A stretch of 64,000 nt of DNA from assembly GCF_024723255.1 (NCBI RefSeq), contig NZ_JANIAC010000001.1, forward strand, positions 62,001-126,000, in the 5' to 3' direction. Below are positions 53,430-62,728 of this stretch, one piece after another. The position numbers and the translations under genes were made by a program. Position 1 is the stretch's first letter. Each line of letters opens with the position of its first letter. This DNA comes from Aestuariibaculum sp. M13. GTDB lineage: Bacteria; Bacteroidota; Bacteroidia; Flavobacteriales; Flavobacteriaceae. Below the pieces are notes generated by a model. The model did no database searches and was not told the DNA's origin. It was given only the letters and a program-made list of their open reading frames with translations.

Positions 53430-53474
53430 TCGAATATAGCATAAGCTTAACCTTAAATTCTAAATGGTAAAGTC

Positions 53475-53482
53475 TATATTTG
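53475..53482 (+). promoter_or_regulatory. Candidate -7 box of the DUF4197 gene
   Basis: TATATTTG fits TAnnTTTG, 23 bases before the ATG. No TTG at the usual distance (CCTTAAA sits there). Confidence 0.4.
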
Positions 53483-53505
53483 TTTAAGATTTAAAACACC
53501 CAAAT

Positions 53506-54213
53506 ATGATAAAAAAGATTTTTACAGTAGCATTGGTTTTCACTTTAAATGCCTGTGCCGACCTACAACAAGTTATTAATCAACTTCCACAAACCGGAAC
53601 AACTATAGGAAACGACCAAATTGCATCTGGTTTAAGAGAAGCTTTAAATTTAGGAATAGAAAAACAAGTATCGAAACTAACCCAAACCGATGGTTTTTAT
53701 AAAAATGATCTGGTTAAAATATTACTTCCTGAAGAATTACAACAAGTCGATAAAGGTCTTCGAAGTATTGGTTTAGGAAGTTTAGCTGATGAAGGCATTA
53801 AAGCTTTAAATCGAGCTGCTGAAGACGCTGTAAAAGAAGCGACACCTATTTTTGTTGACGCTGTGAAACAAATTACCTTTACAGATGCCAAGAATATTCT
53901 TTTAGGTAACGACAATGCTGCTACACAATATTTAACTGGAAAAACCCAGACTCCTCTGTACGAAAAATTTCACCCCGTAATTAACAGCTCTTTTTCAAAA
54001 GTAGGTGCTGATAAAATCTGGACTAACCTAATTAACAAATACAACAGTATACCTTTTACTAATGATGTTAATCCGGATTTAACCGATTATGTTACTAGTG
54101 AAGCCTTAGAAGGTGTTTACACCATGATAGCTGTTGAAGAAAAAGAAATTCGTACCGATATTTCATCAAGAACAACCACTTTACTGAAACAGGTTTTCGC
54201 ACTTCAAGATTAA
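53506..54213 (+). CDS. DUF4197 lipoprotein
   Basis: A 235-residue lipoprotein with a lipobox cysteine in LVFTLNAC (C17). The mature domain is helical and matches the DUF4197 family: IASGLREALNLGIEKQVSKL, a FYKNDLVKILLPEEL segment, then TPIFVDAVKQITFTDAKNILLGNDNAAT and TYVTSEALEGVYTMIAVEEKEIR-like C-terminal helices. The function is not known. It follows purU with no terminator between but has its own -7 box. A hairpin terminator follows at 54236. Confidence 0.9.
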   Translation: MIKKIFTVALVFTLNACADLQQVINQLPQTGTTIGNDQIASGLREALNLGIEKQVSKLTQTDGFYKNDLVKILLPEELQQVDKGLRSIGLGSLADEGIKALNRAAEDAVKEATPIFVDAVKQITFTDAKNILLGNDNAATQYLTGKTQTPLYEKFHPVINSSFSKVGADKIWTNLINKYNSIPFTNDVNPDLTDYVTSEALEGVYTMIAVEEKEIRTDISSRTTTLLKQVFALQD

Positions 54214-54235
54214 AAAACATTAGTGTTTTCTATAT

Positions 54236-54269
54236 AAATCCGATGGTTAATAAAATAATTATCGGATTT
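54236..54269 (+). terminator. Terminator after the DUF4197 gene
   Basis: AAATCCGAT pairs with ATCGGATTT across a 16-base loop, followed by a long T run. It starts 23 bases after the stop. Confidence 0.8.
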
Positions 54270-54322
54270 TTTTTTTTATTAGATAAAAAATGTATATTTA
54301 ACTAACTGTATTTCAGATTGCA

Positions 54323-54520
54323 ATGGACAGATTAGACCGCATAAGAATCGATCAGGAGAAGCTTAAAAACAAATATAAGCTTCTAATGGAACAGGCGTAT
54401 AATTTACGTCAGACAGATTCTGCACAAAGTGACATTTCTGAATATATGGCAATCAAACTTCTTAATAAGCTAAATCGTTTAAAATATCTTTCAAGAGAAC
54501 AACAAAAAACGCTAGTTTAA
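54323..54520 (+). CDS. Small charged helical protein
   Basis: A 65-residue protein starting MDRLDRIRIDQEKLKNKYKL. It is rich in K, E, Q and L and is predicted to be one or two long helices, with an acidic/polar middle (NLRQTDSAQSDISEY). No signal peptide. No family is recognised. It lies 53 bases after the terminator of the DUF4197 gene and 76 bases before another small ORF. It looks like a real small gene because its composition and frame are coherent, but this is not proven. Confidence 0.55.
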   Translation: MDRLDRIRIDQEKLKNKYKLLMEQAYNLRQTDSAQSDISEYMAIKLLNKLNRLKYLSREQQKTLV

Positions 54521-54595
54521 CGTTTTTATCATTTATTTAACGATTCCCTTACATCTAAATCACACAAAATCACGTACTTTATAAAAAAACAAGTT

Positions 54596-54748
54596 ATGAG
54601 TATGAGTACACAATTTTGTAAAGTAGGAAGAATTAAGCCAAACTTAAATAAGTTAATCAGCTTAAAAGAGTTAGAACGTAAAATTGAAAATTTTGTAGAT
54701 GATACTAGTAAGTTAGATTATTCTCAAGATTTAAACGGAGCGTTTTAA
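54596..54748 (+). CDS. Small 50-residue protein, convergent overlap
   Basis: A 50-codon ORF starting MSMSTQFCKVGRIKPNLN, with a possible second start two codons later. It ends with an acidic DDTSKLDYSQDLNG stretch. It overlaps the end of the convergent BtuF-like gene by 44 bases, which is unusual for real genes, though each frame is coherent. No family is recognised. Confidence 0.4.
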   Translation: MSMSTQFCKVGRIKPNLNKLISLKELERKIENFVDDTSKLDYSQDLNGAF

Positions 54749-55514
54749 AATACTCGAATGCCTTTAGTAACCTAGAGCCATACCAGGAAAACATTTCTCC
54801 ATCAGCTAAAACAATTTTGGCTTTTGGAAAATATTCTTGTACCTCTGTTTTATGGTTCTCCTTAAACGGATAGGGCTCACTGGATAACAACACAATCTGG
54901 ATTGCTTCATATTCTCCCGAAGCTTCCAAAAGCACCTCAGGATAACGCTCCTGTCTGTCAAAAGCATTAGTGAATTTATTAAGTTCTAGAAGGTGATTAA
55001 TAAACGTATTATTAGCCGCCACCATCCAAGGGGATTTCCAGATAAAATACGCCACTCTTAACTCCCGTCTATTTTTTAAAAACATTTTAAAATCCGTAAC
55101 CTCTGCTTCTATTTTAGCAGACATAGCTTCAGATTGCTTTTGCCTGTCAAACAAAACACCATATTGCTTAATCAGTTCAATACTGTCGGAAATTGTATAA
55201 ATATCGGAAACATGGACAGGACAAATGTGTTCACAGGCTTCAACAATTTCTTTAGTATTTTCCTCCTTGTTACACAGAATAATATCGGGCTGAAGAGCTT
55301 TAATCTTATCTAAATGGATTTGCTTAGTACCTCCCACTACTGCAACTTTTGTGGTTATGTAATGTGGATGCACACAAAATTTAGTAACGCCAATCAGAGA
55401 ATCCTCTAAACCTAAATCACATAGTAATTCGGTTTGACTGGGTACTAAAGAAATAATTCGCTTTGGAATGCTTTTCAATTCAATTGTTCTTTGTAATTGA
55501 TCTAAAGCTTCCAA
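54705..55514 (-). CDS. BtuF-like helical-backbone metal/cobalamin-binding protein, no signal peptide
   Basis: A 269-residue substrate-binding-protein-like domain of the helical-backbone (TroA/BtuF) type: RIISLVPSQTELLCDLGLEDSLIGVTKF, then KVAVVGGTKQIHLDKIKALQPDIILCNKEENTKEI, a long linker helix and GSRLLKAFEYFK at the end. This is the pattern of vitamin B12 or iron-complex binding proteins. It has no signal peptide or lipobox, so it would be cytosolic as read, unlike a usual periplasmic protein. B12 uptake is a reasonable guess, as icmF and nrdJ lie within 6 kb. It lies 29 bases downstream of pyrF. Confidence 0.85.
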   Translation of the reverse strand: MEALDQLQRTIELKSIPKRIISLVPSQTELLCDLGLEDSLIGVTKFCVHPHYITTKVAVVGGTKQIHLDKIKALQPDIILCNKEENTKEIVEACEHICPVHVSDIYTISDSIELIKQYGVLFDRQKQSEAMSAKIEAEVTDFKMFLKNRRELRVAYFIWKSPWMVAANNTFINHLLELNKFTNAFDRQERYPEVLLEASGEYEAIQIVLLSSEPYPFKENHKTEVQEYFPKAKIVLADGEMFSWYGSRLLKAFEYFKTLRLNLENNLTY

Positions 55515-55543
55515 AACGAATTATCGTATTATATTATTTAAAT

Positions 55544-56359
55544 TTAAGCTGAAAGAATCTCAGCCATTTCTTCTTGCAGTTCTTTTGCTTTTTCAGCAGC
55601 TACTTCGGCATAATCTTCTCCTTTAGATGCATAAATAATACCTCTTGAAGAATTAATAAGAAGGCCAACAGTATCATTCATTCCGTATTTACAAACATCT
55701 TGTAAATTTCCACCTTGTGCACCTACTCCTGGAACTAACAAGAAACTGTTAGGGATGATTTGACGAATATCAGCTAAATACTCAGCCTTAGTTGCTCCAA
55801 CAACATACATTAAATTCTGAGCATTCTCCCAAGTCTTTGAAGTTTCTAAAACCTGTTTGTAAAGCTCTTTACCGTCAACTAATTTCGTTTGAAAATCGAA
55901 AGCTCCAGCGTTAGACGTTAATCCTAACATAATGGTATGCTTATCCTGAAATGCTAAAAATGGCTCAACAGAATCTTTCCCCATATAAGGTGCTACAGTA
56001 ACTGAATCGAATGCTAAATCTTCGAAAAAGGCTTTAGCATACATCGTACTTGTATTACCAATATCACCACGTTTTGCATCGGCAATCGTGAAGATTTCAG
56101 GATGATTTTCATTTAAATAGTTAATCGTTTTTTCTAAAGCTTTCCAACCTTTTAAACCATAAGCTTCATAAAACGCTGTGTTTGGTTTGTAAGCTACACA
56201 TAAATGATGCGTGGCATCGATAATGGCTTTATTAAAGGCAAAAATAGGATCCTCTTCTTTTAAAAGATGTTCTGGAATTTTGTTTAAATCGACATCCAAT
56301 CCAATACAAAGAAAGGATTGCTTTTTCTTAATTTGTTCTACAAGTTGTGCTGTTGTCAT
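55544..56359 (-). CDS. pyrF: Orotidine 5'-phosphate decarboxylase
   Basis: A 271-residue enzyme that forms UMP from OMP, the last step of pyrimidine synthesis. The length and motifs match the type-2 (long) Pyr[16 protein letters not shown] near the N-terminus, [11 protein letters not shown], the catalytic [11 protein letters not shown] (about 93-97), [16 protein letters not shown] and a late GVGAQGGN and [10 protein letters not shown] phosphate-binding region. It follows prfA after a hairpin terminator. All key residues are present. Confidence 0.95.
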   Translation of the reverse strand: MTTAQLVEQIKKKQSFLCIGLDVDLNKIPEHLLKEEDPIFAFNKAIIDATHHLCVAYKPNTAFYEAYGLKGWKALEKTINYLNENHPEIFTIADAKRGDIGNTSTMYAKAFFEDLAFDSVTVAPYMGKDSVEPFLAFQDKHTIMLGLTSNAGAFDFQTKLVDGKELYKQVLETSKTWENAQNLMYVVGATKAEYLADIRQIIPNSFLLVPGVGAQGGNLQDVCKYGMNDTVGLLINSSRGIIYASKGEDYAEVAAEKAKELQEEMAEILSA

Positions 56360-56368
56360 ATATAAAAA

Positions 56369-56385
56369 AGCCTCTTAAAGAGGCT
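56369..56385 (-). terminator. Terminator between prfA and pyrF
   Basis: AGCCTCTT and AAGAGGCT pair around an A. On the minus strand a T run follows the hairpin. It sits 8 bases past the prfA stop and overlaps the start of the pyrF leader. Confidence 0.85.
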
Positions 56386-56393
56386 ATTCATTT

Positions 56394-57470
56394 TTAAATT
56401 ACGTTATCGCTAGCTTTTAACTTTTCAGTGTTTTCGGCTAATTGTAACTCATCAATTATTTTCTGGATATCACCATTTACAATATTACTCAAATCGTAAA
56501 GCGTTAAACCAATTCTGTGGTCAGTTACACGGCCTTGCGGATAGTTATAAGTTCTAATTTTAGCACTTCTATCTCCCGACGACACCATACTTCCACGTTT
56601 CGCTGCATCTTCCTCCTGCTTTTTAGCAAGCTCCATATCATATAAACGTGAACGTAATACTTTAAAAGCTTTCTCTTTATTTTTATGTTGAGACTTTTGA
56701 TCCTGACACTGTGCTACTAATCCTGTTGGAATATGCGTTAAACGTACCGCTGAATACGTGGTGTTTACCGACTGACCACCAGGACCTGACGAACAGAAGA
56801 AATCAATACGTACATCTTTAGGATTAATTTCAACATCAAACTCTTCAGCTTCCGGGAACACCATTACGGTTGCCGCACTGGTATGTACACGACCCTGAGT
56901 TTCGGTTTGTGGTACACGCTGTACACGGTGTACTCCTGCTTCAAACTTTAAGGTTCCGTAAACATCTTCTCCAGACACTTCAAACTGAATTTCTTTAAAT
57001 CCACCGTTTGTACCTTCACTAAAGTCAACAGTATCTACTTTCCAACCTTTGCTTTCGCAATATTTGGTATACATTCTAAATAAATCTCCGGCAAAAATAC
57101 TCGCCTCATCACCTCCGGTTCCGGCACGTAATTCAACAACGGCATTCTTTGCATCTTCAGGATCTTTCGGAATTAGAAGAAACTTAATCTCATCTTCTAA
57201 CTTCGGAATAGCCTCTTTAGCCTCTTCAAACTGCATTTTAGCCATTTCAACCATTTCGGCATCACTACCATCGGCTAGAATTTCTTCAGCTTCAGCTAAA
57301 TTATTTGTCGCCTCAATTAATTCTTCTCGCTTTTCGATTAGAACTTTAAGGTCTTTATATTCTTTATTTAAAGCGATATAACGTTTTTGATCTGAAATCA
57401 CGTCTGGCTGAATGATTAAATCACTTACCTCATCGAAACGTTGCTTTACTATTTGTAATTTGTCTAACAT
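56394..57470 (-). CDS. prfA: Peptide chain release factor 1
   Basis: A 358-residue class-I release factor reading UAA and UAG. The codon-recognition loop contains PQT within [18 protein letters not shown], the P-x-T motif of RF1, and the GGQ peptidyl-hydrolase loop is [17 protein letters not shown] (GGQ near 231-233). The N-terminal coiled domain ([18 protein letters not shown]) and the downstream [16 protein letters not shown] are also typical. It starts 110 bases before the nrdJ terminator. A TATTTTTG box lies at 57488-57495 upstream. Confidence 0.96.
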   Translation of the reverse strand: MLDKLQIVKQRFDEVSDLIIQPDVISDQKRYIALNKEYKDLKVLIEKREELIEATNNLAEAEEILADGSDAEMVEMAKMQFEEAKEAIPKLEDEIKFLLIPKDPEDAKNAVVELRAGTGGDEASIFAGDLFRMYTKYCESKGWKVDTVDFSEGTNGGFKEIQFEVSGEDVYGTLKFEAGVHRVQRVPQTETQGRVHTSAATVMVFPEAEEFDVEINPKDVRIDFFCSSGPGGQSVNTTYSAVRLTHIPTGLVAQCQDQKSQHKNKEKAFKVLRSRLYDMELAKKQEEDAAKRGSMVSSGDRSAKIRTYNYPQGRVTDHRIGLTLYDLSNIVNGDIQKIIDELQLAENTEKLKASDNVI

Positions 57471-57487
57471 CTAATTAAATTGTGTGG

Positions 57488-57495
57488 CAAAAATA
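57488..57495 (-). promoter_or_regulatory. Candidate -7 box of prfA
   Basis: On the minus strand this reads TATTTTTG, fitting TAnnTTTG; no TTG is seen at the standard distance. Confidence 0.38.
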
Positions 57496-57580
57496 CGATA
57501 ATTTATGAATTGATAAATCGTGAGTTTAAAAATTGAAATAATAAATTTTAAATTCTCCAGAAATATCACACTGCATAAAA

Positions 57581-57604
57581 AAAGGAAGCCTTTCGACTTC
57601 CTTT
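57581..57604 (-). terminator. Terminator downstream of nrdJ
   Basis: AAAGGAAG and CTTCCTTT pair around an 8-base loop. Read on the minus strand it ends in a T run. It lies 21 bases past the nrdJ stop. Confidence 0.87.
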
Positions 57605-57625
57605 AAATATTTTATAAGAAATATA

Positions 57626-60187
57626 TTATCCACATTTTGAAGACCCACAATCTGTACAGGTTAAACAGCCTTCCTGATACACTAAATTCTTCGATTTACA
57701 ATTATCGCAAACGTGTCCTTTAGCTTCTGTACCATCTTCCACATAGCGTTTTACAGCACGAACCACACCATTTTTCCAGGTATTAATTGACGCATTGTCT
57801 AACTGTAAACTGTTAACTAAATCAACCACTTTATCAATTGGCATTCCATGACGAAGTGTACTTGAAATCAGTTTTGCATAGTTCCAGAATTCCGGATTGA
57901 ATTTATACGACAGTCCTTCAATAGTGGTTTTATAACCACGTTTGTTCTTATATTGAAAATCGTAACGCTTGGTTCCGTCTTCATTTTTACCTTTAATAAT
58001 TAAACCTTCGTTTACCCAACGCGGAATTAAAATACCATCTTCATCATCGGCTAAACCTGTGAAGATTTCATAAGGTTTCCCATCGATAAGACCAATGAAT
58101 GCAATCCACTTTTCTTTATTATTCTGGAATCGAACGACATCAGCTTCCAATACTTCCGGACGTTTTACTGGAAAAGCTGTTAACACTTCCGAAGTTTCTT
58201 CTGTATCTTTCTTTTCGTCGTTTGAAATTAAAACCCCAGAACGCGATCCGTCACGATAAACAGTTACACCTTTACAGCCAACTTCCCATGCTTTAAGATA
58301 CAACTCGCCTACTAACTCTTCCGACACATCATTAGGTAAATTGATAGTCACACTAATCGAGTGGTCTACCCATTTTTGAATCGCTCCCTGCATGCTCACT
58401 TTACTTAACCAATCGACATCGTTAGACGTTGCTTTGTAGTAAGGTGATTTCTTAATTAATTCATCTAATTCTTCCTGTGTGAAGTTTTTATCAACATCAA
58501 TGCCATTAACTTCCATCCATTGCTTAAAACGATGGTGGAATACCACATATTCTTCCCAAGAATCTCCTACTTCGTCAACAAAATCGACACGCACGTTTTT
58601 ATCGTTTGGGTTTACTTTTCTTCTTCGTTTGTAAACCGGCATAAACACAGGTTCAATCCCTGAAGACGTTTGCGTCATTAAACTTGTTGTTCCTGTCGGA
58701 GCAATAGTTAACAAGGCAATATTTCTACGTCCGTATTCCAACATATCATAATACAACTTCTCGTCTTCATTCTTGATTCGTTGAATTAACGGATTATTTT
58801 TTTCTCTTTCTGAATCATAAATAGCGAAAGCACCACGCTCCTTAGCCGTGTAAACCGATGCGCGATATACTTCTAAACATAAGGTTTTATGCACTTCTAA
58901 AGAAAAGGCATTTCCTGCTTCGCTTCCGTATTGTATACCTAAAGCCGCTAACATATCGCCTTCGGCCGTTATTCCAATACCTGTACGTCTTCCTTCTTCA
59001 GCTTTCTTTTTAATATTTAACCATAAGTTACGCTCTACAGCTTTTACCTCATCCAATTCCGGGTCATTATCAATTTTTTGTAGAACCACATCGATTTTTT
59101 CTAATTCCAGATCGATGATATCGTCCATCATACGTTGCGCAACTGCAGCGTGCTCTTTGAATAAATCGAAATTGAATTTTGCATGCGATGTAAACGGATT
59201 TTCTACGTAAGACAATAAATTTATTGCCAATAAACGACAAGAATCGTATGGACATAACGGAATCTCACCACATGGATTTGTTGATACCGTTTTGTAACCC
59301 AAATCGGCATAACAATCTGGCACTGACTCATTAATTACCGTATCCCAGAATAAAATTCCTGGCTCTGCCGACTTCCATGCGTTGTGCACAATTTTCTTCC
59401 AAACATCGGTAGCGTGAATGGTTTTACTGTATTTTGGATTTTCACTAAAAATTGGATATTTCTGAACATATTCACCATCGGCCTTCACAGCTTTCATAAA
59501 CGCATCATCAATTCTTACCGATACGTTTGCTCCCGTTACTTTTCCCTGCTCTAATTTGGCATCAATAAAATCTTCTGAATCCGGGTGATTAATAGACACC
59601 GAAAGCATTAAAGCGCCTCGACGCCCATCTTGCGCCACCTCTCTTGTAGAATTCGAATAACGCTCCATAAAAGGCACGATACCTGTAGACGTTAACGCTG
59701 AATTTTTTACTGGAGAACCTTTTGGCCTGATGTGTGACAAATCGTGACCAACACCACCACGACGCTTCATTAACTGCACCTGCTCTTGGTCTATTTTCAT
59801 AATACCTCCATAAGAATCAGACTCGCCAGAATTACCAATTACAAAACAATTAGATAACGAAGCTGTTTGATACGGATTACCAATACCCGCCATAGGACTT
59901 CCCTGCGGCACGATATATTTAAAATCTTTGATTAAATCGAAAATTTGTTCCTCTGAAAGTGGATTTGCGTAGTTACTTTCGATTCTTGCAATTTCCTTAG
60001 CGATACGACGGTGCATATCGTCAGGTGTTTTCTCGTATAAATTACCTTCAGAATCTTTTAAGGCATATTTATTAATCCAAACACGGGCAGCTAAATCGTC
60101 CCCTTTAAAATAGGTTTTTGAAGCTTCAAAAGCTTCCTCTTGAGTGTAAGTTGTTGGTTTTTGGTGAGTTTGTGTTTCTACAGGCAT
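57626..60187 (-). CDS. nrdJ: Vitamin B12-dependent ribonucleotide reductase (class II)
   Basis: An 853-residue enzyme reducing ribonucleotides to deoxyribonucleotides with adenosylcobalamin. I start at ATG 60187 (MPVETQTHQKPTTYTQ); the ORF extends to a TTG at 60241 but upstream residues look unlike the family. Visible are the redox cysteine in SLSNCFVIGNSGESDSYGG, the substrate-site NPCGEIPLCPYD (about 303), the radical-site region (SGIEPVFMPVYKRRRK), and a C-terminal zinc ribbon and redox tail with CDNCKSKN, CLTCTDCG and terminal SSKCG cysteine pairs. No class I nrdAB is in the window. Another B12-dependent gene, icmF, is 5 kb away. Confidence 0.96.
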   Translation of the reverse strand: MPVETQTHQKPTTYTQEEAFEASKTYFKGDDLAARVWINKYALKDSEGNLYEKTPDDMHRRIAKEIARIESNYANPLSEEQIFDLIKDFKYIVPQGSPMAGIGNPYQTASLSNCFVIGNSGESDSYGGIMKIDQEQVQLMKRRGGVGHDLSHIRPKGSPVKNSALTSTGIVPFMERYSNSTREVAQDGRRGALMLSVSINHPDSEDFIDAKLEQGKVTGANVSVRIDDAFMKAVKADGEYVQKYPIFSENPKYSKTIHATDVWKKIVHNAWKSAEPGILFWDTVINESVPDCYADLGYKTVSTNPCGEIPLCPYDSCRLLAINLLSYVENPFTSHAKFNFDLFKEHAAVAQRMMDDIIDLELEKIDVVLQKIDNDPELDEVKAVERNLWLNIKKKAEEGRRTGIGITAEGDMLAALGIQYGSEAGNAFSLEVHKTLCLEVYRASVYTAKERGAFAIYDSEREKNNPLIQRIKNEDEKLYYDMLEYGRRNIALLTIAPTGTTSLMTQTSSGIEPVFMPVYKRRRKVNPNDKNVRVDFVDEVGDSWEEYVVFHHRFKQWMEVNGIDVDKNFTQEELDELIKKSPYYKATSNDVDWLSKVSMQGAIQKWVDHSISVTINLPNDVSEELVGELYLKAWEVGCKGVTVYRDGSRSGVLISNDEKKDTEETSEVLTAFPVKRPEVLEADVVRFQNNKEKWIAFIGLIDGKPYEIFTGLADDEDGILIPRWVNEGLIIKGKNEDGTKRYDFQYKNKRGYKTTIEGLSYKFNPEFWNYAKLISSTLRHGMPIDKVVDLVNSLQLDNASINTWKNGVVRAVKRYVEDGTEAKGHVCDNCKSKNLVYQEGCLTCTDCGSSKCG

Positions 60188-60368
60188 AGGAATGGGAATT
60201 TTTACTTGTTCTACAGCACAAAGAACGTAAAAAATACCCAAACTAAAACATGATAAAAATCATAAAGTTTTCAATAAAAAAACACAAACTATTGGTTTTA
60301 AGTGTTTTATAATTTTATCAACAATAAAAAGTTAACAAATTTTTGAAACTCTACATTTCGCGTCCAGA

Positions 60369-61328
60369 TTAAAAATCAACCGCAAAACCAATACCTAAAA
60401 ACTGTTTCCATTGGATTTTCGCCCCTGCTTCGGCATACTCGCCTTCAACATCGGTTTCTTCCAAAGTTTTAATGTCGTCGTCGTAACGAATATGAGAACC
60501 TAGTGTTGCTCTGATAAAACTATTTACTTTAAAATCGAAATCTAAACTCCAGTCGACATCTACATTACCGAAGTTATTAATATAATCTGAATATAAACTT
60601 AATTGATGTTTAACATTGACATTCTGCGCCACTTTCATCTCGTGACTATTAGTTATAAGAATACCCACTTCACGACGCACACGCTCTCCTTTTACCAAAA
60701 GATTTCCTTCGGTATCGTAAACCGCTGGTGTTACCCCAAACTTACCTGCATTCGCTAAAGTTTCGTCTAAAACAAAAGTAGCCTTTAAAGTTACAGGAGA
60801 GAAATAAAACGACGTTTTATCAATGTTCTTTCCATACTCCATACCTCCCCCGAAAAACAAATAACCAGGCGCCATGAAACGTGAAATAGGATTATCTGTA
60901 TCAGGATATTTATAACCGTTAAATAACTGGGTTTTAAAATTAAGTCGTGCTGAATAAAACCAGTTCGCATTATCATCCGGCTGAAAACCTATATTAGAAT
61001 TAATTTCAAACAAATCGTCTGTTTTTCTTAATTCCGTAGCTTCCTGCTTATTCATCCCAACTCGAAGCACTGCATTATTCTTCCAGTTAAAAAACTTATC
61101 TGTATAATTAGCCGAAGTTTCAAACCCCAGTAAACCACTTATAGAATTTGTACCCCCGGCATTCCAGTTCACAAAAGCCACCTCATTTAAATCTACAGTT
61201 GCCTTATTTTTTCTAATCCACTGTGGACCTTCGTACTTTTCTGCTTTAACTTTTAAAAATAAAGAATCTGGTTGCGCCGAAATAATTTGAAAAAAGAAAC
61301 AAAAAATTATTAATACAATGTTTTTCAT
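60369..61328 (-). CDS. DUF3078 outer-membrane-like protein
   Basis: A 319-residue protein with a signal peptide (IVLIIFCFFFQIISAQ). The mature part matches DUF3078: PQWIRKNKATVDLNEVAFVNWNAGGTNSISG, then alternating strands (NWFYSARLNFKTQLFNGYKY, YLFFGGGMEYGKN) and a final aromatic C-terminus (LGIGFAVDF), as expected of a beta barrel. DUF3078 proteins are found in most flavobacteria and have no known role. It lies between nrdJ and the PurM-like gene with no close neighbours. Confidence 0.92.
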   Translation of the reverse strand: MKNIVLIIFCFFFQIISAQPDSLFLKVKAEKYEGPQWIRKNKATVDLNEVAFVNWNAGGTNSISGLLGFETSANYTDKFFNWKNNAVLRVGMNKQEATELRKTDDLFEINSNIGFQPDDNANWFYSARLNFKTQLFNGYKYPDTDNPISRFMAPGYLFFGGGMEYGKNIDKTSFYFSPVTLKATFVLDETLANAGKFGVTPAVYDTEGNLLVKGERVRREVGILITNSHEMKVAQNVNVKHQLSLYSDYINNFGNVDVDWSLDFDFKVNSFIRATLGSHIRYDDDIKTLEETDVEGEYAEAGAKIQWKQFLGIGFAVDF

Positions 61329-61464
61329 GTGCGATTACATAATGCTCATAAAAAGCAACATACCTTTTATATGGATGTTTATTTTACTAGCTGTGTTAGT
61401 TTACTTTAATAAAATACACTTGTTATCAATAACCGTTCCATTTCAACAGTATTGAATAAAAAGT

Positions 61465-62643
61465 TTAGTAGTTAAACTCACCATACTCGCTTTTTATTGT
61501 AAGCTTTTTGGTTTCTGAAGCCTCTACTCGACCTATTATTTGTGCATTTACATTAAATGATTTCGAAATACTAATGATATCTTCAGCGATTTCGGGAGAT
61601 ACATATAACTCCATTCTGTGACCACAGTTAAACACCTGATACATTTCTTTCCAGTCGGTTTTACTTTGCTCTTGTATTAACTTAAATAATGGCGGAATCG
61701 GGAACATATTATCTTTTACAATATGAAATTGATTCACAAAATGAAGAATTTTAGTTTGCGCTCCACCTGAACAGTGTACCATTCCGTGAACTTTATCACT
61801 ATTAAATTGTGATAATATTTTTTTGATAATAGGCGCATAAGTACGCGTAGGTGACAACACTAGCTGTCCGGCATCGATTGGAGAATCTTCAACAGCATCG
61901 GTTAATTTCACATTACCGGAATACACTAACTCTTCAGGCACCGAAGCATCGAAGCTTTCAGGGTATTTTTTAGCTAAATAGTTATTGAATACATCATGTC
62001 TTGCAGATGTTAAACCGTTACTTCCCATACCTCCATTGTATGATTTCTCGTAAGTAGCCTGACCAAAACTTTCTAAACCAACAATAACATCGCCAGCCTG
62101 AATATTTGCATTATCGATAACATCGCTACGTTTCATACGAGCTGTAACCGTAGAGTCAACAATAATGGTACGAACCAAATCACCAACATCGGCAGTTTCA
62201 CCTCCAGTTGAATGGATAGTCACACCAAAAGATTTTAATTCTTCAATTAATTCTTCTGTTCCGTTAATGATTGCTGAAATCACTTCTCCTGGAATCAGGT
62301 TTTTATTTCTACCAATGGTTGATGACAACATGATATTATCGGTTGCTCCAACACATAATAAATCATCAATATTCATAATTAAGGCATCCTGAGCAATACC
62401 TTTCCAAACCGAAATGTCTCCGGTTTCTTTCCAATACATATAAGCCAAAGAAGATTTTGTTCCTGCTCCATCGGCATGCATGATTAAGCAGTAATCCTCG
62501 TCGTTTGTTAAATAGTCTGGAACGATTTTACAAAAAGCCTTAGGAAACAGCCCTTTATCAATGTTTTTAATTGCATTATGTACATCTTCTTTCGATGCCG
62601 AAACTCCGCGTTGCGCGTAGCGTTTAGAAACTTCTTGACTCAT
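61465..62643 (-). CDS. purM: Phosphoribosylformylglycinamidine cyclo-ligase (PurM), Bacteroidota long form
   Basis: A 392-residue AIR synthase of de novo purine synthesis, converting FGAM to AIR with ATP. It is longer than the about 345 residues of the E. coli enzyme, as is usual in Bacteroidota. It has the N-terminal YAQRGVSASKEDVHNAI, the IMHADGAGTKSSLAYMY loop (DGxGTK), CVGATDNIML, STGGETADVGDLV and HSSGGAQ-like HCSGGAQTKIL segments, all typical of the PurM/AIRS fold. The family contains other amidine synthases, so the exact reaction is inferred. A TAAATTTG box lies just upstream. Confidence 0.9.
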   Translation of the reverse strand: MSQEVSKRYAQRGVSASKEDVHNAIKNIDKGLFPKAFCKIVPDYLTNDEDYCLIMHADGAGTKSSLAYMYWKETGDISVWKGIAQDALIMNIDDLLCVGATDNIMLSSTIGRNKNLIPGEVISAIINGTEELIEELKSFGVTIHSTGGETADVGDLVRTIIVDSTVTARMKRSDVIDNANIQAGDVIVGLESFGQATYEKSYNGGMGSNGLTSARHDVFNNYLAKKYPESFDASVPEELVYSGNVKLTDAVEDSPIDAGQLVLSPTRTYAPIIKKILSQFNSDKVHGMVHCSGGAQTKILHFVNQFHIVKDNMFPIPPLFKLIQEQSKTDWKEMYQVFNCGHRMELYVSPEIAEDIISISKSFNVNAQIIGRVEASETKKLTIKSEYGEFNY

Positions 62644-62660
62644 AGTATAATATTGAGCTG

Positions 62661-62668
62661 CAAATTTA
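62661..62668 (-). promoter_or_regulatory. Candidate -7 box of purM
   Basis: On the minus strand this reads TAAATTTG, matching TAnnTTTG, 17 bases before the ATG. No TTG at the usual distance. Confidence 0.4.
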
Positions 62669-62682
62669 ATTCTTTGAAATAA

Positions 62683-62708
62683 AAAATCCCGTATTAAAAC
62701 GGGATTTT
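62683..62708 (-). terminator. Terminator downstream of the glutamine synthetase gene
   Basis: AAAATCCCGT and ACGGGATTTT pair over 10 bases with an ATTAAA loop, flanked by A and T runs, so it can work in both directions. It is 20 bases past the glnN stop. Confidence 0.92.
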
Positions 62709-62728
62709 TTATTTCAATTAGCTTTAAC

